Below are positions 16,654-25,232 of a stretch of DNA of 64,000 bases, piece after piece. A program made the translations under genes and the position numbers. This DNA is from Bacilli bacterium (GTDB taxonomy: Bacteria > Bacillota_I > Bacilli_A > RF39 > UBA660): NCBI GenBank assembly GCA_017544525.1, contig JAFYEA010000018.1, positions 1 to 64,000 of the forward strand, in the 5' to 3' direction. The notes under the pieces are model-generated. The model saw nothing but the letters and a program-made list of their open reading frames with translations, had not been told where the DNA came from and did not search any database. Within the stretch, counting starts at the first letter, position 1. The number at the start of each line of letters is the position of its first letter.

Positions 16654-17898
16654 ATGAAAAAAATAGGAGATTCATTTAAGGGGATTTTAGGTGGTTTTGT
16701 TTTTATCATTATTGCGGTTGTTTTACTTTGGTGGAATGAAGGAAATAATGTTAAAAATATAAAAACAACTTCTGAAATGGAAAATATTGTAATTGATGTT
16801 ACTAGTGATGTAGTTGATAAAAATAATGAAGGAAAATTAATTGCTACTCATGGAAAACTAATTAATGAAGATACTTTAACTGATGAAGTATTTAAAGTTT
16901 CAATTAAAACTCCAAAATTAGTTAGAACAGTAGAAATGTATCAATGGAAAGAGGAAGAACATACAGATGATGATGACAATACAACATATACTTATGAAAA
17001 AGTTTGGTCTGAATCACTAATAGATTCATCTTCATTTCATCAATCAGGACATGATAATCCAGCATCTATGCAATATGTTAGTAATACTCTATTAGCAGGA
17101 TATGTTAAAGTTGGTGCGTTTGTTTTGAATGGTTCTCAAGTAGAACAATTAAGTACTAACGGAACTTATACTGAATTAAGTGAAGAAGTTGCTACTAGCT
17201 TGGATTATAGAATAAGTGGTAATTATTATATTAATTCTGCAGATTTAAATACTCCTGCAATTGGAGATATGAGAGTATCATTTAGTTATAATAATTCTAC
17301 AGATATTAGTGTTTTAGCTGTTCAAATTGGGGAATCATTTACTGATTATGTATCAAGTGTAGGTAAAACTGAAAGTAAATTAATGGATGGAATTCATTCT
17401 GGTAAAGAAATGATAGAAGTTATTAAAAAAGAAAATAACATTTTAAAATGGATTTTAAGAGGAGTAGGAGTAATAATGATGAGTATAGGATTTGCTACTA
17501 TCTTAAAACCAATTAGCACTATTAGTGGATATGTTCCAATTTTAGGAAGTATTGTTCAAGGTGCTGTAGGACTTGTATCATTTGTTTTAGGACTTGCTAT
17601 TTCACTAGTAGTTATTGCAATAGCATGGATTAGATTTAGACCATTAATAGGAATTGGATTATTAGTTGTAGTTGTGGCATTGATTGTGTTCTTAAAGAAA
17701 AGATCAAAAGATAAAAAAGCAGCAATGCAAACTACTGAGCAACCAACTGTTGAAACTTCACAACAAGTACCAACTGAAACACAAACAATGACAGAAACTC
17801 CACAACCAATCGTTAATGATGGTAATCCTGAAGTAACACAAACTCCAAGTGTTCCTGAAGAACCACCAGCAAATAATGACAATAATCAAACAATGTAA
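16654..17898 (+). CDS. TMEM43 family membrane protein
   Basis: 414 aa resembling the TMEM43/LUMA family (DUF1625), which is known from animals and scattered bacteria. One N-terminal membrane helix ends in the hallmark LLWWNEG (residues 24-30); a large extracytoplasmic domain follows (about 35-250), then three to four hydrophobic helices (about 268-350), and a Pro/Thr/Gln-rich C-terminal tail (355-414). Bacterial function is unknown. Own TATAAT (16629-16634), Shine-Dalgarno AAAGGAG and strong terminator, so a single-gene unit. Confidence 0.75.
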   Translation: MKKIGDSFKGILGGFVFIIIAVVLLWWNEGNNVKNIKTTSEMENIVIDVTSDVVDKNNEGKLIATHGKLINEDTLTDEVFKVSIKTPKLVRTVEMYQWKEEEHTDDDDNTTYTYEKVWSESLIDSSSFHQSGHDNPASMQYVSNTLLAGYVKVGAFVLNGSQVEQLSTNGTYTELSEEVATSLDYRISGNYYINSADLNTPAIGDMRVSFSYNNSTDISVLAVQIGESFTDYVSSVGKTESKLMDGIHSGKEMIEVIKKENNILKWILRGVGVIMMSIGFATILKPISTISGYVPILGSIVQGAVGLVSFVLGLAISLVVIAIAWIRFRPLIGIGLLVVVVALIVFLKKRSKDKKAAMQTTEQPTVETSQQVPTETQTMTETPQPIVNDGNPEVTQTPSVPEEPPANNDNNQTM

Positions 17899-17926
17899 AA
17901 GATCTAGATAAACTAGATCTTTTTAA
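17896..17926. terminator. Bidirectional terminator between TMEM43-like gene and tex
   Basis: Stem AAAGATCTAG and CTAGATCTTT around loop ATAAA, with A- and T-runs on the two sides. Confidence 0.85.
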
Positions 17927-20067
17927 TTGTTTGGATCAATAAGAGTAAGTGATACTTTCTCTTTTTCTTTATTTATATCAAGTACGTAACATGTAACAAT
18001 ATCTCCAACACTAAGTACTTCACTAGGATGTTTAATATATTTATTAGTTATTTTAGATATGTGTACGAGACCATCTCCATGAAGCCCTATATCAATAAAT
18101 GCACCAAAATCTACTACATTTCTAACTGTTCCTTCAAGTTTCATACCAACTTTTAAATTATCTATTGTTAATATATCGCTTTTAAGTAGTGGCATTTCAT
18201 AATCATCTCTAAAGTCTCTATTAGGTCTACTTAATGAATCAATAATATCATTTAAAGTATATAAATCTATATCTAATTCTTTTGATACTTCATTTTTATC
18301 AATTTTATTTAATTCATTAATTAATTCCTTTGAACCCAAATCTTTAGTAGTCATGTTAATATATTTTAATAATTTTAATGTTTTATCATAACTTTCTGTA
18401 TGTATATTAGTTTTATCTAGAGGATTATCTCCATCTATTACTCTCATAAAACCAATTGATTGTTCATATGCTTTATCATTTAGTAATTTTTTCTTTTTTA
18501 ATTCTTCTCTTGAATTAATCTTTCCATGTTCTTCTCTATATTTAATTATTTTATCTATTGCTAACTTAGTTAAGCCAGATATATATTTTAAAATAGAAGG
18601 ACTTGCTGTATTAATATTTACTCCAACATTATTAACACATTTAGAAACAGTAAAATCTAGTGATTCACCAAGTTTCTTTTGTGAAACATCATGTTGATAT
18701 TGACCAACACCTATACTTTTAGGATCTATTTTAACAAGTTCATTTAAAGGATCTTGTAAACGCCTTGCAATAGATACAGCGCTTCTTTGTTCAACATGTA
18801 GAGTAGGGAACTCTTGAATTGCAAGTGGGGATGCACTATATACACTAGCACCTGCTTCAGATACAATTGCATACTTACAATTACTAACATCTTTTAATGT
18901 TTCACTCACTAGTTTTTCACTTTCTCTTGAAGCTGTTCCATTACCAATAGCAATAATATCTACATTATATTTTTTTATTAAATCTTTTAATGTTTCTTTA
19001 GATTTATCCCATTCATTTTTAGGTTCATGTGGGTATATAACAGATATATTTAATACTTTAGAGGTGGGATCTACTATTGCTAGTTTGCATCCTGTTCTAA
19101 AAGCTGGGTCAAAGCCTAATACTGTTTTTTCTTTCATAGGTGCGATTAATAATAGATTTTCTAAATTATCTTTAAATACCTCTATAGACTGGTCTTCACT
19201 TTTTTCTGTAAGCTCACTTCTTACTTCTCTTTCAATAGAAGGAGCAATTAATCTTTTATAACTATCTTTAATTGCATCAATTACATATTCTTTAACGGGA
19301 CTTTCTTTTTTTATTATCTTACTTTCTAAAAAAGATAATATTTCATCATTATTAACTTCAATATTAACGCTTAATACTTTTTCATTTTCGCCTCTATTAA
19401 TAGCTAATACCCTATGAGGTTTAATATATTTAATACTTTCATTAAAGTCATAGTACATTTCATATACTTTGTTTTCATCTTCAGCATTCTTTTTAATCTT
19501 AGATACTAAAATACCATTCTTATAAAAATAACTTCTAATCCATTTTCTATAATAAGCATTATCACTAATCCATTCAGCGATAATGTATTTAGCTCCTTGA
19601 ATGGCATCTTCTTCTGTTTTAACGTTTTCATTTAAATATTTTTTTACTATTTCCATATTAAAGTTATCTGGAAAACTCATTATTATTTTTGCTAAAGGTT
19701 CAAGCCCATTTTTAATAGCTTCAGTTGCTTTAGTCTTCTTCTTTTCTTTAAAAGGAGCATATATATCTTCAACTTCAACTAGCTTTTTAGCCTTCATAAT
19801 ATTATTTTTTATTTCATCAGTAAGTAAACCTTTCTCATCTATTAATCTAATAACATCTTCTTTTCTTTTTAATAGATTTACCTCGTATTCATAATATTCA
19901 TTTATCTTTCTAATTTGTTCTTCATCTAAAGCACCAGTTGCTTCTTTTCTATATCTTGCTATAAAAGGTATTGTATTACCATCTTCAAGTAGTTTTAATA
20001 CACTTTCTATTTGATTATTTTTAACATTTAATTCTTCAGCTATTTGTTTAATAATATCTTCATTCAT
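17923..20067 (-). CDS. tex: Tex family RNA-binding transcriptional accessory protein
   Basis: 714 aa, standard Tex length. Order of parts: N-terminal helical/HTH region with TIPFIARYRKEATG, a YqgF/RNase H-like domain (about 315-450, VLGFDPAFRTGCKLAIVD), helix-hairpin-helix motifs (VGVNINTASPSILKYISGL), and a C-terminal S1 RNA-binding domain (about 638-714, LEGTVRNVVDFGAFIDIG). The family binds RNA and influences transcription and rRNA processing. Shine-Dalgarno AAGGAG. Single-gene unit. Confidence 0.95.
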   Translation of the reverse strand: MNEDIIKQIAEELNVKNNQIESVLKLLEDGNTIPFIARYRKEATGALDEEQIRKINEYYEYEVNLLKRKEDVIRLIDEKGLLTDEIKNNIMKAKKLVEVEDIYAPFKEKKKTKATEAIKNGLEPLAKIIMSFPDNFNMEIVKKYLNENVKTEEDAIQGAKYIIAEWISDNAYYRKWIRSYFYKNGILVSKIKKNAEDENKVYEMYYDFNESIKYIKPHRVLAINRGENEKVLSVNIEVNNDEILSFLESKIIKKESPVKEYVIDAIKDSYKRLIAPSIEREVRSELTEKSEDQSIEVFKDNLENLLLIAPMKEKTVLGFDPAFRTGCKLAIVDPTSKVLNISVIYPHEPKNEWDKSKETLKDLIKKYNVDIIAIGNGTASRESEKLVSETLKDVSNCKYAIVSEAGASVYSASPLAIQEFPTLHVEQRSAVSIARRLQDPLNELVKIDPKSIGVGQYQHDVSQKKLGESLDFTVSKCVNNVGVNINTASPSILKYISGLTKLAIDKIIKYREEHGKINSREELKKKKLLNDKAYEQSIGFMRVIDGDNPLDKTNIHTESYDKTLKLLKYINMTTKDLGSKELINELNKIDKNEVSKELDIDLYTLNDIIDSLSRPNRDFRDDYEMPLLKSDILTIDNLKVGMKLEGTVRNVVDFGAFIDIGLHGDGLVHISKITNKYIKHPSEVLSVGDIVTCYVLDINKEKEKVSLTLIDPNN

Positions 20068-20149
20068 AATTATCTCCTTAACATACTTATTTATTGTATC
20101 AAATTATTATTTTTAGTTCTATTACTATAACAAATTATTTACATTATGT

Positions 20150-20155
20150 TATAAT
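20150..20155 (+). promoter_or_regulatory. Extended -10 before the metalloprotease gene
   Basis: ATGTTATAAT with TATAAT at 20150-20155, 19 bases before the start; no clear -35. Confidence 0.4.
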
Positions 20156-20174
20156 ACTATTTAGGTGTTTTACT

Positions 20175-20636
20175 ATGGGACTATGGAAGAGTTTTGAAAA
20201 AGGTAATTGTAAACTAAATAATTCAAAGATAAATGTTAAGTTTTCGAAGGGCATTGATAAAGAATTAAAGCGTTATTATTTATCTTTTATTAATTATTTA
20301 AGAGATAAATATATTTTTCCATATCCATTAAATGTTTATATTAAAAACGAATATAAAATTAAATTAATGAATGGAACAGAAGCGTATGGCAAATTTCATT
20401 GGTATGAAGATAATAATACTTACATAGTTGTTGCATCTAGAATTGAAGAATGGTTGTTAGATGAGTATACACTAGAAGAAGAGTATAAGATGATTATGGG
20501 TTCTTTTGTTCATGAATTGACTCATTATTTTCAAAGAATAATTTATACAAATCAAGATGATAAAATAAGTGAAAGACAAGCAAATTATTATAGATATAGA
20601 ATATTAGATGAGTGGGGTGGTTTTGATAATGTCTAA
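20175..20636 (+). CDS. Small HExxH metalloprotease-like protein
   Basis: 153 aa cytoplasmic protein with one clear motif, VHELTHYFQ, a zincin HExxH zinc site, followed by an ERQANYYRYRILDE helix that could supply the third ligand (Glu). No signal peptide once the start is placed at ATG 20175; a longer frame from 20094 would run through the promoter. Substrate unknown. It overlaps the downstream WYL regulator by 8 bases, so the two are co-expressed. It could equally be a non-proteolytic member of this fold. Confidence 0.55.
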   Translation: MGLWKSFEKGNCKLNNSKINVKFSKGIDKELKRYYLSFINYLRDKYIFPYPLNVYIKNEYKIKLMNGTEAYGKFHWYEDNNTYIVVASRIEEWLLDEYTLEEEYKMIMGSFVHELTHYFQRIIYTNQDDKISERQANYYRYRILDEWGGFDNV

Positions 20637-21105
20637 ATTAAGCAACACTTTATTAATGATTGAATACTTAAGTAGTGGTAAAAAGTATAGTATTAAAGAA
20701 TTAAGTGAATTATTAGAAGTAAGTCCTAGAATGATTAGAGTATATAAAGATGAACTCGAGAAAGCAGGTATATATGTAGATACTATAAAAGGTCCATATG
20801 GTGGATATGTATTAAATCAAAATATTAATATACCTAAAAGATTTATAATTCCTAAAGAAATAAATATTAAAGATAAAGAAATATATAATATAGTAAATAA
20901 AAGCATTAAAGATAAAAATAAATGTTTAATAGATTATTACTCTAAAACTGATAAAAAGTATTCTAAAAGGGTTATTCATCCTTATGAATTAATATTATAC
21001 GGAAATGAATGGGGAGTAGCTGCTTATTGTGAATTAAAAGGTGATATGAGACATTTTTATTTAAATAGAATTAAAAGTATAAAAGAATTAAATGAAAAAT
21101 ATTAA
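20629..21105 (+). CDS. HTH-WYL transcriptional regulator
   Basis: 158 aa. N-terminal winged helix-turn-helix of the DeoR/HTH_11 type (KYSIKELSELLEVSPRMIRVYKDEL, about residues 17-44), then a short WYL-type ligand-binding domain (about 85-155: LIDYYSK, RVIHPYELILYGNEWGVAAYCE, HFYLNRIKSI). Shorter than usual (about 300 aa): only one WYL unit and no WCX extension. Start is ATG 20629 with GGGGTGG ahead. Coupled to the HExxH gene. WYL regulators often sense nucleic-acid ligands; the target here is unknown. Confidence 0.75.
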   Translation: MSKLSNTLLMIEYLSSGKKYSIKELSELLEVSPRMIRVYKDELEKAGIYVDTIKGPYGGYVLNQNINIPKRFIIPKEINIKDKEIYNIVNKSIKDKNKCLIDYYSKTDKKYSKRVIHPYELILYGNEWGVAAYCELKGDMRHFYLNRIKSIKELNEKY

Positions 21106-21163
21106 GTGACATATATATTTCCACTTTATTTGATAATATAAAGTTATCACAAGGGAGGTTTAT

Positions 21164-21775
21164 ATGAGTGATTTAGTATATGTAACTGGTAATAAAGGTA
21201 AATATTATTCAATTAAAGAATTATTTGAAAGTGAAGGAATAGATGTAGATTTTTATACTTATGATTTTGATGAACCCGATATTAATAATATAGAAGAAAT
21301 ATCAAAACAAAAGGTATTAAAAGCATATGAATTGGTTGGCAAACCATGCTTTGTAGCAGATGCAGGTTTTTATATTGAAGATTATCCAAGTAATCCAGGA
21401 TATCCGGGAGCGTTTGTTAAAAGAAGTGGTATTGCAGATGACATTGATGGATTGCTTGAAACAATGAAGAATGTTGATAATAGAAGATGCAAATTTTTAG
21501 ATTGTTTAACATTTTATGATGGGGAAAACTTTTACAGATTTTATGGATATAGCGAAGGTTATTTAGCTTATAGAAAAAGGGGAGATAATATGAAGAAGGC
21601 AAAATCAAACCTATGGTATGTTTTTGTACCTATTAATTCTTTAAAAACATTAGCCGAAATGACTGATTATGAAATACATCATAGAAATGATAATCATGTT
21701 TCTGCTGGTGAAGAATTTGTTAAATGGTATAAAAATGTTTATTTAAAAGATAGTACTAAATTAGTACTTAAATAG
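21164..21775 (+). CDS. Non-canonical purine NTP pyrophosphatase family protein (first of three)
   Basis: 203 aa of the HAM1/RdgB/ITPase superfamily: start LVYVTGNKGKYYSIKELF, then FVADAGFYIEDYP...GYPGAFVKR in place of the usual ADDSG...PGVYSAR segment. Canonical enzymes hydrolyse ITP, XTP and dITP to monophosphates. The departure from consensus at the substrate-binding segments makes the exact substrate uncertain. Two more relatives lie at 28913 and 53826 and are closer to each other than to this one. Shine-Dalgarno GGGAGG. Confidence 0.7.
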   Translation: MSDLVYVTGNKGKYYSIKELFESEGIDVDFYTYDFDEPDINNIEEISKQKVLKAYELVGKPCFVADAGFYIEDYPSNPGYPGAFVKRSGIADDIDGLLETMKNVDNRRCKFLDCLTFYDGENFYRFYGYSEGYLAYRKRGDNMKKAKSNLWYVFVPINSLKTLAEMTDYEIHHRNDNHVSAGEEFVKWYKNVYLKDSTKLVLK

Positions 21776-21785
21776 TGTGTTTTTC

Positions 21786-21814
21786 TTGACTTATTTTTAA
21801 TAATAATGTATTAT
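21786..21814 (+). promoter_or_regulatory. Promoter of tRNA-Ser
   Basis: TTGACT (21786-21791), 17 bases, TATTAT (21809-21814), 14 bases before the mature tRNA. Confidence 0.7.
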
Positions 21815-21827
21815 TTATATAGCGCTT

Positions 21828-21918
21828 GGAGACATACTCAAGAGGCTGAAGAGGCGCCCCTGCTAAGGGTGTAGGTCGGGAAACTGGCGCGAGAGTTCAA
21901 ATCTCTCTGTCTCCGCCA
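21828..21918 (+). tRNA. tRNA-Ser (GCU)
   Basis: Acceptor GGAGACA pairs with TGTCTCC; discriminator G and an encoded CCA end. Anticodon loop CTGCTAA with anticodon GCT at 21862-21864 (reads AGC/AGU). The long variable arm (GTAGGTCGGGAAACTGGC) is typical of serine tRNAs. Confidence 0.96.
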
Positions 21919-21929
21919 TATATAAATAA

Positions 21930-21949
21930 AACTCAGAAATGAGTTTTTT
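21930..21949 (+). terminator. Terminator after tRNA-Ser
   Basis: AACTCA, loop GAAA, TGAGTT, T-run. Confidence 0.8.
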
Positions 21950-22029
21950 AATTATAAAAAACTTGTATATTTTAATAATTTTTGGTATTATGTATATAAG
22001 AACATGATAACAAGGAAGTGTGTATAAAA

Positions 22030-22269
22030 ATGACTGAAGAAACAATGTATCAAACAACAGCAATTATTGATATAGATGAAGAAATAAGAAAGCAAGAAGA
22101 ATTATTAAATACAATTAAAATGGAACCTATTCTTGAAACTACTGAAATTGAAGAAGAGGAAAGTGTAACTAAGAAAAGAAGAAGAGTAAGAGTAACAGAT
22201 TATTTTTTAGTTTCTATGATTGTAATACTTAGTGTAGTTTTTGCTATGGTGGTATTTAAAGTAATGTAA
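22030..22269 (+). CDS. Small single-pass membrane protein
   Basis: 79 aa: acidic N-terminal two thirds (helix EEIRKQEELLNTI), a basic KKRRRVRV patch at about 53-60, then one hydrophobic helix ending the protein (YFLVSMIVILSVVFAMVVF). The positive patch before the helix predicts a cytoplasmic N-terminus. Start taken as ATG 22030, 12 bases after AAGGAAG; GTG 22018 abuts that site. Not recognised. Confidence 0.5.
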   Translation: MTEETMYQTTAIIDIDEEIRKQEELLNTIKMEPILETTEIEEEESVTKKRRRVRVTDYFLVSMIVILSVVFAMVVFKVM

Positions 22270-22270
22270 G

Positions 22271-22297
22271 CAACTATTAATTTAGTTGTTTTTTTTT
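22271..22297 (+). terminator. Terminator after the small membrane protein
   Basis: CAACTA, loop TTAATT, TAGTTG, T9. Confidence 0.85.
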
Positions 22298-22339
22298 GGT
22301 TTTTATTATATAATCTTATGTGTTAAAAAGAGGTGCAAT

Positions 22340-23992
22340 ATGACAAATAAAGATTTGGCTGAGTTTATATTTCCTAATATAAAAAAGACTATTAAAGATT
22401 ATGAAGAAATATATCCAGATAGAAATTTAGGTGAAGGATCTTGTGTTACAAGATATGCTCCTAGTCCTACTGGTTTTATGCATATAGGTAATTTTTATTC
22501 TGTAGTTGTTGATTATGTAATAGCTAAGAATAAAAACGGAGTTTTCTTCTTGAGAAATGAAGATACTGATCAAGCAAGAGAAGTAGAAGGCGCTGTTGAA
22601 TATATAAGACATGTACTTGAACATTATAAATTAATACCTGATGAATATGAATATAGAGATACAAAAGAAATCAAAGGTAATTATGGACCTTATATTCAAT
22701 CAGAAAGAAAAGAAATATATCAAGCATTTGTTAAAGAATTAATTGCTATGGGAAAAGCATACCCATGTTTCTTAACTCAAGAAGAAATGGATGTTATTAG
22801 AGATAATCAATCTAAGAACAAATCTAGAATAGGTATATATGGCAAATATGCTAAATATAGAAATTTATCTCCTGAAGAAGCAATGGAAAGAATTAAAAAT
22901 GGAGAAAACTATACTATTAGATTAAAAAGTGAAGGAGACTTTGATGAAAAGTTTAAATTCAATGATTTAGCTAATGGAGAAATGGAATTACATGAAAATG
23001 ATTTAGATACTATTATATATAAATCATCTACTGAACTTCCAACATATCACTTTGCACATTTAGTTGATGATCATTTAATGCATACAACACATGTTATAAG
23101 AGGCCAAGAATGGATGAGTAGTATTCCAGTTCATTATGAATTATTTAAAACATTTGGATTTAAATTACCTAAATATATTCATACACCATTAATATTAAAG
23201 AAAGATGGAGATAAGATTAGAAAAATATCTAAAAGATTAGATCCGGAAGCTAGAATGGAATATTATGAAGAAAAAGGATATCCAATATATGCTGTTATTG
23301 AAGCAATTATGACTATTGCTAATTCTAACTATGAAGCATGGAGAGAAGGTCATCCAGACGCTGAGTTTACTGAATTTGAATTTTCTCCTAAGAAAATGAG
23401 TCCATCAGGAGCATTATTTGATTTAGACAAATTAGATAATATATCAAAGAATTATATTAGTAAATTAAAAGCAACAGAAGTATTTGATTTATTAAATGAT
23501 TGGTCTAAAGTATATGACAAAGAATTTAATGAATTAATTAATAAATATAAAGAATATACAATTAATATTCTAAATATTGAAAGAGAACAAAAGAAACCAA
23601 GAAAAGATTATGCATCTATGAGTGATGTTAAACCAGCTATATGGTATATGTATGATGAATTATATAAACCAGAAAACTATGAGTGGGGTAACATTAATGA
23701 TATGAAAGAAATAAAAAATATCTTAAATAATTATTTTACTAATTATTTTGATGAAAAAGATGATAAAGAAACTTGGTTTAATAAAGTAAAAGAATTAACA
23801 GATTCAATGGTTGGATATACTAGTAACATGAAAGAGTATAAAGAAAATCCGGATAATTATAAGGGTAATGTAGCTGATATTAGTACGGTAATAAGAGTAG
23901 CTGTTACTTCTAAATCAAATACACCAGATTTATATGAATTAATGAATTTACTTGGTAAAGAAAGAATAAATAATAGAATTAATATGTTATAA
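22340..23992 (+). CDS. gltX: Glutamyl-tRNA synthetase
   Basis: 550 aa class I aminoacyl-tRNA synthetase. RYAPSPTGFMHIGN (about 38-51) carries the HIGH motif, EDTDQAREVEGAVE follows, and KIRKISKRLDP (around residue 295) is the KMSKS loop. The region after the catalytic fold is helical, with a somewhat divergent anticodon-binding part. Lys/Glu content is high, as elsewhere in the window. Start ATG 22340 with AGAGGTG. Whether it is discriminating or also charges tRNA-Gln cannot be told. Its preceding gap has no T-box. Confidence 0.92.
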   Translation: MTNKDLAEFIFPNIKKTIKDYEEIYPDRNLGEGSCVTRYAPSPTGFMHIGNFYSVVVDYVIAKNKNGVFFLRNEDTDQAREVEGAVEYIRHVLEHYKLIPDEYEYRDTKEIKGNYGPYIQSERKEIYQAFVKELIAMGKAYPCFLTQEEMDVIRDNQSKNKSRIGIYGKYAKYRNLSPEEAMERIKNGENYTIRLKSEGDFDEKFKFNDLANGEMELHENDLDTIIYKSSTELPTYHFAHLVDDHLMHTTHVIRGQEWMSSIPVHYELFKTFGFKLPKYIHTPLILKKDGDKIRKISKRLDPEARMEYYEEKGYPIYAVIEAIMTIANSNYEAWREGHPDAEFTEFEFSPKKMSPSGALFDLDKLDNISKNYISKLKATEVFDLLNDWSKVYDKEFNELINKYKEYTINILNIEREQKKPRKDYASMSDVKPAIWYMYDELYKPENYEWGNINDMKEIKNILNNYFTNYFDEKDDKETWFNKVKELTDSMVGYTSNMKEYKENPDNYKGNVADISTVIRVAVTSKSNTPDLYELMNLLGKERINNRINML

Positions 23993-24017
23993 AAAGACTT
24001 AATAATTAAGTCTTTTT
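23991..24017 (+). terminator. Terminator after gltX
   Basis: Stem AAAAAGACTTA (23991-24001) and TAAGTCTTTTT (24007-24017) around a 5-base loop, overlapping the stop codon. Confidence 0.85.
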
Positions 24018-24033
24018 GTCTATGGAGGTATAT

Positions 24034-24369
24034 ATGAATACAAAAGATTATATTGGAAAGAATGTTGAAGTGGTAGTAGATAGACCACTTGGATCAAAAC
24101 ATCCTAAACATGGGTTCATTTATATGTTAAATTATGGATATGTTCCAAATACTATAAGTGGAGATGGAGAAGAATTAGATGTTTATTTATTAGGATATTT
24201 CGAACCAATAGAAAAAACAAATGGTAAAGTAATTGCAGTTATTCATAGAACAAATGATAATGATGATAAACTAGTTGTAAGCAAAGATGGTAAAGAATAT
24301 ACAGATGATCAAATAAGAGCGTTAACTGAATTTCAAGAAAGATTTTTTGAATCAGTTATAATTAGGTAG
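24034..24369 (+). CDS. Inorganic pyrophosphatase-like protein
   Basis: 111 aa, related to the soluble family I pyrophosphatase core: EVVVDRPLGSKHPKH, LNYGYVPNTISGDGEELDVYLLG (the DGEELD stretch corresponds to the metal-binding DGDPLD-type segment), then IAVIHRTNDNDDKLVV. Shorter than true PPases (about 175 aa), so it is a compact relative that may or may not hydrolyse PPi. Start ATG 24034 behind GGAGG. No promoter fits between the gltX terminator and this gene, so it probably depends on read-through. Confidence 0.7.
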   Translation: MNTKDYIGKNVEVVVDRPLGSKHPKHGFIYMLNYGYVPNTISGDGEELDVYLLGYFEPIEKTNGKVIAVIHRTNDNDDKLVVSKDGKEYTDDQIRALTEFQERFFESVIIR

Positions 24370-24373
24370 ATTC

Positions 24374-24402
24374 TTGACAAAACCCCTAAAATGTAATATA
24401 TT
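24374..24402 (+). promoter_or_regulatory. Promoter of tRNA-Trp
   Basis: TTGACA (24374-24379), 17 bases, TATATT (24397-24402). Confidence 0.7.
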
Positions 24403-24413
24403 TATTATGCCAT

Positions 24414-24488
24414 AGGGGTATGGTGTCAATGGTAGCATGCCGGTCTCCAAAACCGTTTGTGTGGGTTCGAATCCTACTACCCCTGCCA
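24414..24488 (+). tRNA. tRNA-Trp (CCA)
   Basis: Acceptor AGGGGTA pairs with TACCCCT; discriminator G (24485) and encoded CCA. Anticodon loop CTCCAAA, anticodon CCA at 24447-24449. Its GCCA end is complementary to the TGGC of the trpS T-box at 41376-41379. Confidence 0.96.
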
Positions 24489-24503
24489 TATAGTTAGTTA
24501 TTG

Positions 24504-24532
24504 CGGACAAATGAATATTTTGTCCGTTTTTT
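24504..24532 (+). terminator. Terminator after tRNA-Trp
   Basis: CGGACAAA (24504-24511), 7-base loop, TTTGTCCG (24519-24526), T6. Confidence 0.85.
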
Positions 24533-24543
24533 ATTTAAAATAA

Positions 24544-24564
24544 AAAAGTCATTATGACTTTTTT
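24544..24564 (-). terminator. Terminator of the ASCH gene on the minus strand
   Basis: AAAAGTCA, loop TTA, TGACTTTT; the A-run at its left becomes the T-run on the minus strand. Confidence 0.7.
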
Positions 24565-24976
24565 AAGGAACTAACTTTCTTTGTAAATTTTGAACTCTTC
24601 TAACTTTGATAGCAACAGCTCCGCGTTCTTTTTCCATTTCTGGTGTATAGAACTTTCTTATTTCTGTTTGAACTATTTCATCAGTTTCTCTTCCTTCAAA
24701 ACCAGTATCTCTTTTAGGCAATGAATCATATAAATGAGTAAAATCTTCAAATTCAATTTTTTCTTCTATTTCTAACATAATACTATCATCTGGAACTATG
24801 CCTGCTTCTTTTTCTTCAGGTGTTGCCTCTCTTCTTAAGCAAATAAGATCTCCAACTTTCATAGCCTTTCTTCTAGCATCATTAGTTCTAGCTTCATATA
24901 TCTTTGTTCCTTCAACCACTAAATTATAATATTCTGGTCTAATAGTCATATCATGAACAACTTTTTCTTCTTCCAT
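24563..24976 (-). CDS. ASCH domain protein
   Basis: 137 aa. The ASCH fold (PUA-like, RNA-binding) is seen in the N-terminal VHDMTIRPEYYNLVVEGTKIYEARTND, where the G-x-K-x-x-E/xxR core is typical, then VGDLICLRRE and an acidic C-terminal half with YTPEMEKERGAVAIKVRRV. Such proteins are thought to bind RNA or modified nucleosides. Strong Shine-Dalgarno AAGGAGG. Single gene between two terminators. Confidence 0.7.
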   Translation of the reverse strand: MEEEKVVHDMTIRPEYYNLVVEGTKIYEARTNDARRKAMKVGDLICLRREATPEEKEAGIVPDDSIMLEIEEKIEFEDFTHLYDSLPKRDTGFEGRETDEIVQTEIRKFYTPEMEKERGAVAIKVRRVQNLQRKLVP

Positions 24977-25232
24977 TTACCTTTACCTCCTTAGTGATTT
25001 ATTATAAATGAATTAAAGAATATATGCAATAAGAATAATAATTATGATTTTGACTTTTTATAAAAATGTGTTATATTGAGTGTGGAATCGAATTTCTTTT
25101 TATGTGACACCTAATCAAATATTAAAATAGTGTGTCAAATAGAAAGTTACTATGGACAAATAATTATTGTTCATTTTTGTTTGAATAATGATTAGTAGTA
25201 GTGTATAATAATAAATTACTTTGGAGGGTTTT
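24977..25232. other. Intergenic region with an inverted repeat
   Basis: 256 bases without a gene. TGACAC (25105-25110) and GTGTCA (25132-25137) form an inverted repeat that could be an operator or the ends of a structured leader. A weak terminator-like hairpin (GGACAAATAATTATTGTTC) follows around 25154, and TATAAT at 25204-25209 is the likely -10 of the next gene. No small ORF with a Shine-Dalgarno is visible. Confidence 0.4.

Noticed and set aside
21863..22063. 66-codon minus-strand ORF containing MAETERFELSRQ
   Set aside because: It reads the antisense of tRNA-Ser, a classic spurious ORF found opposite tRNA genes; the tRNA is unambiguous.
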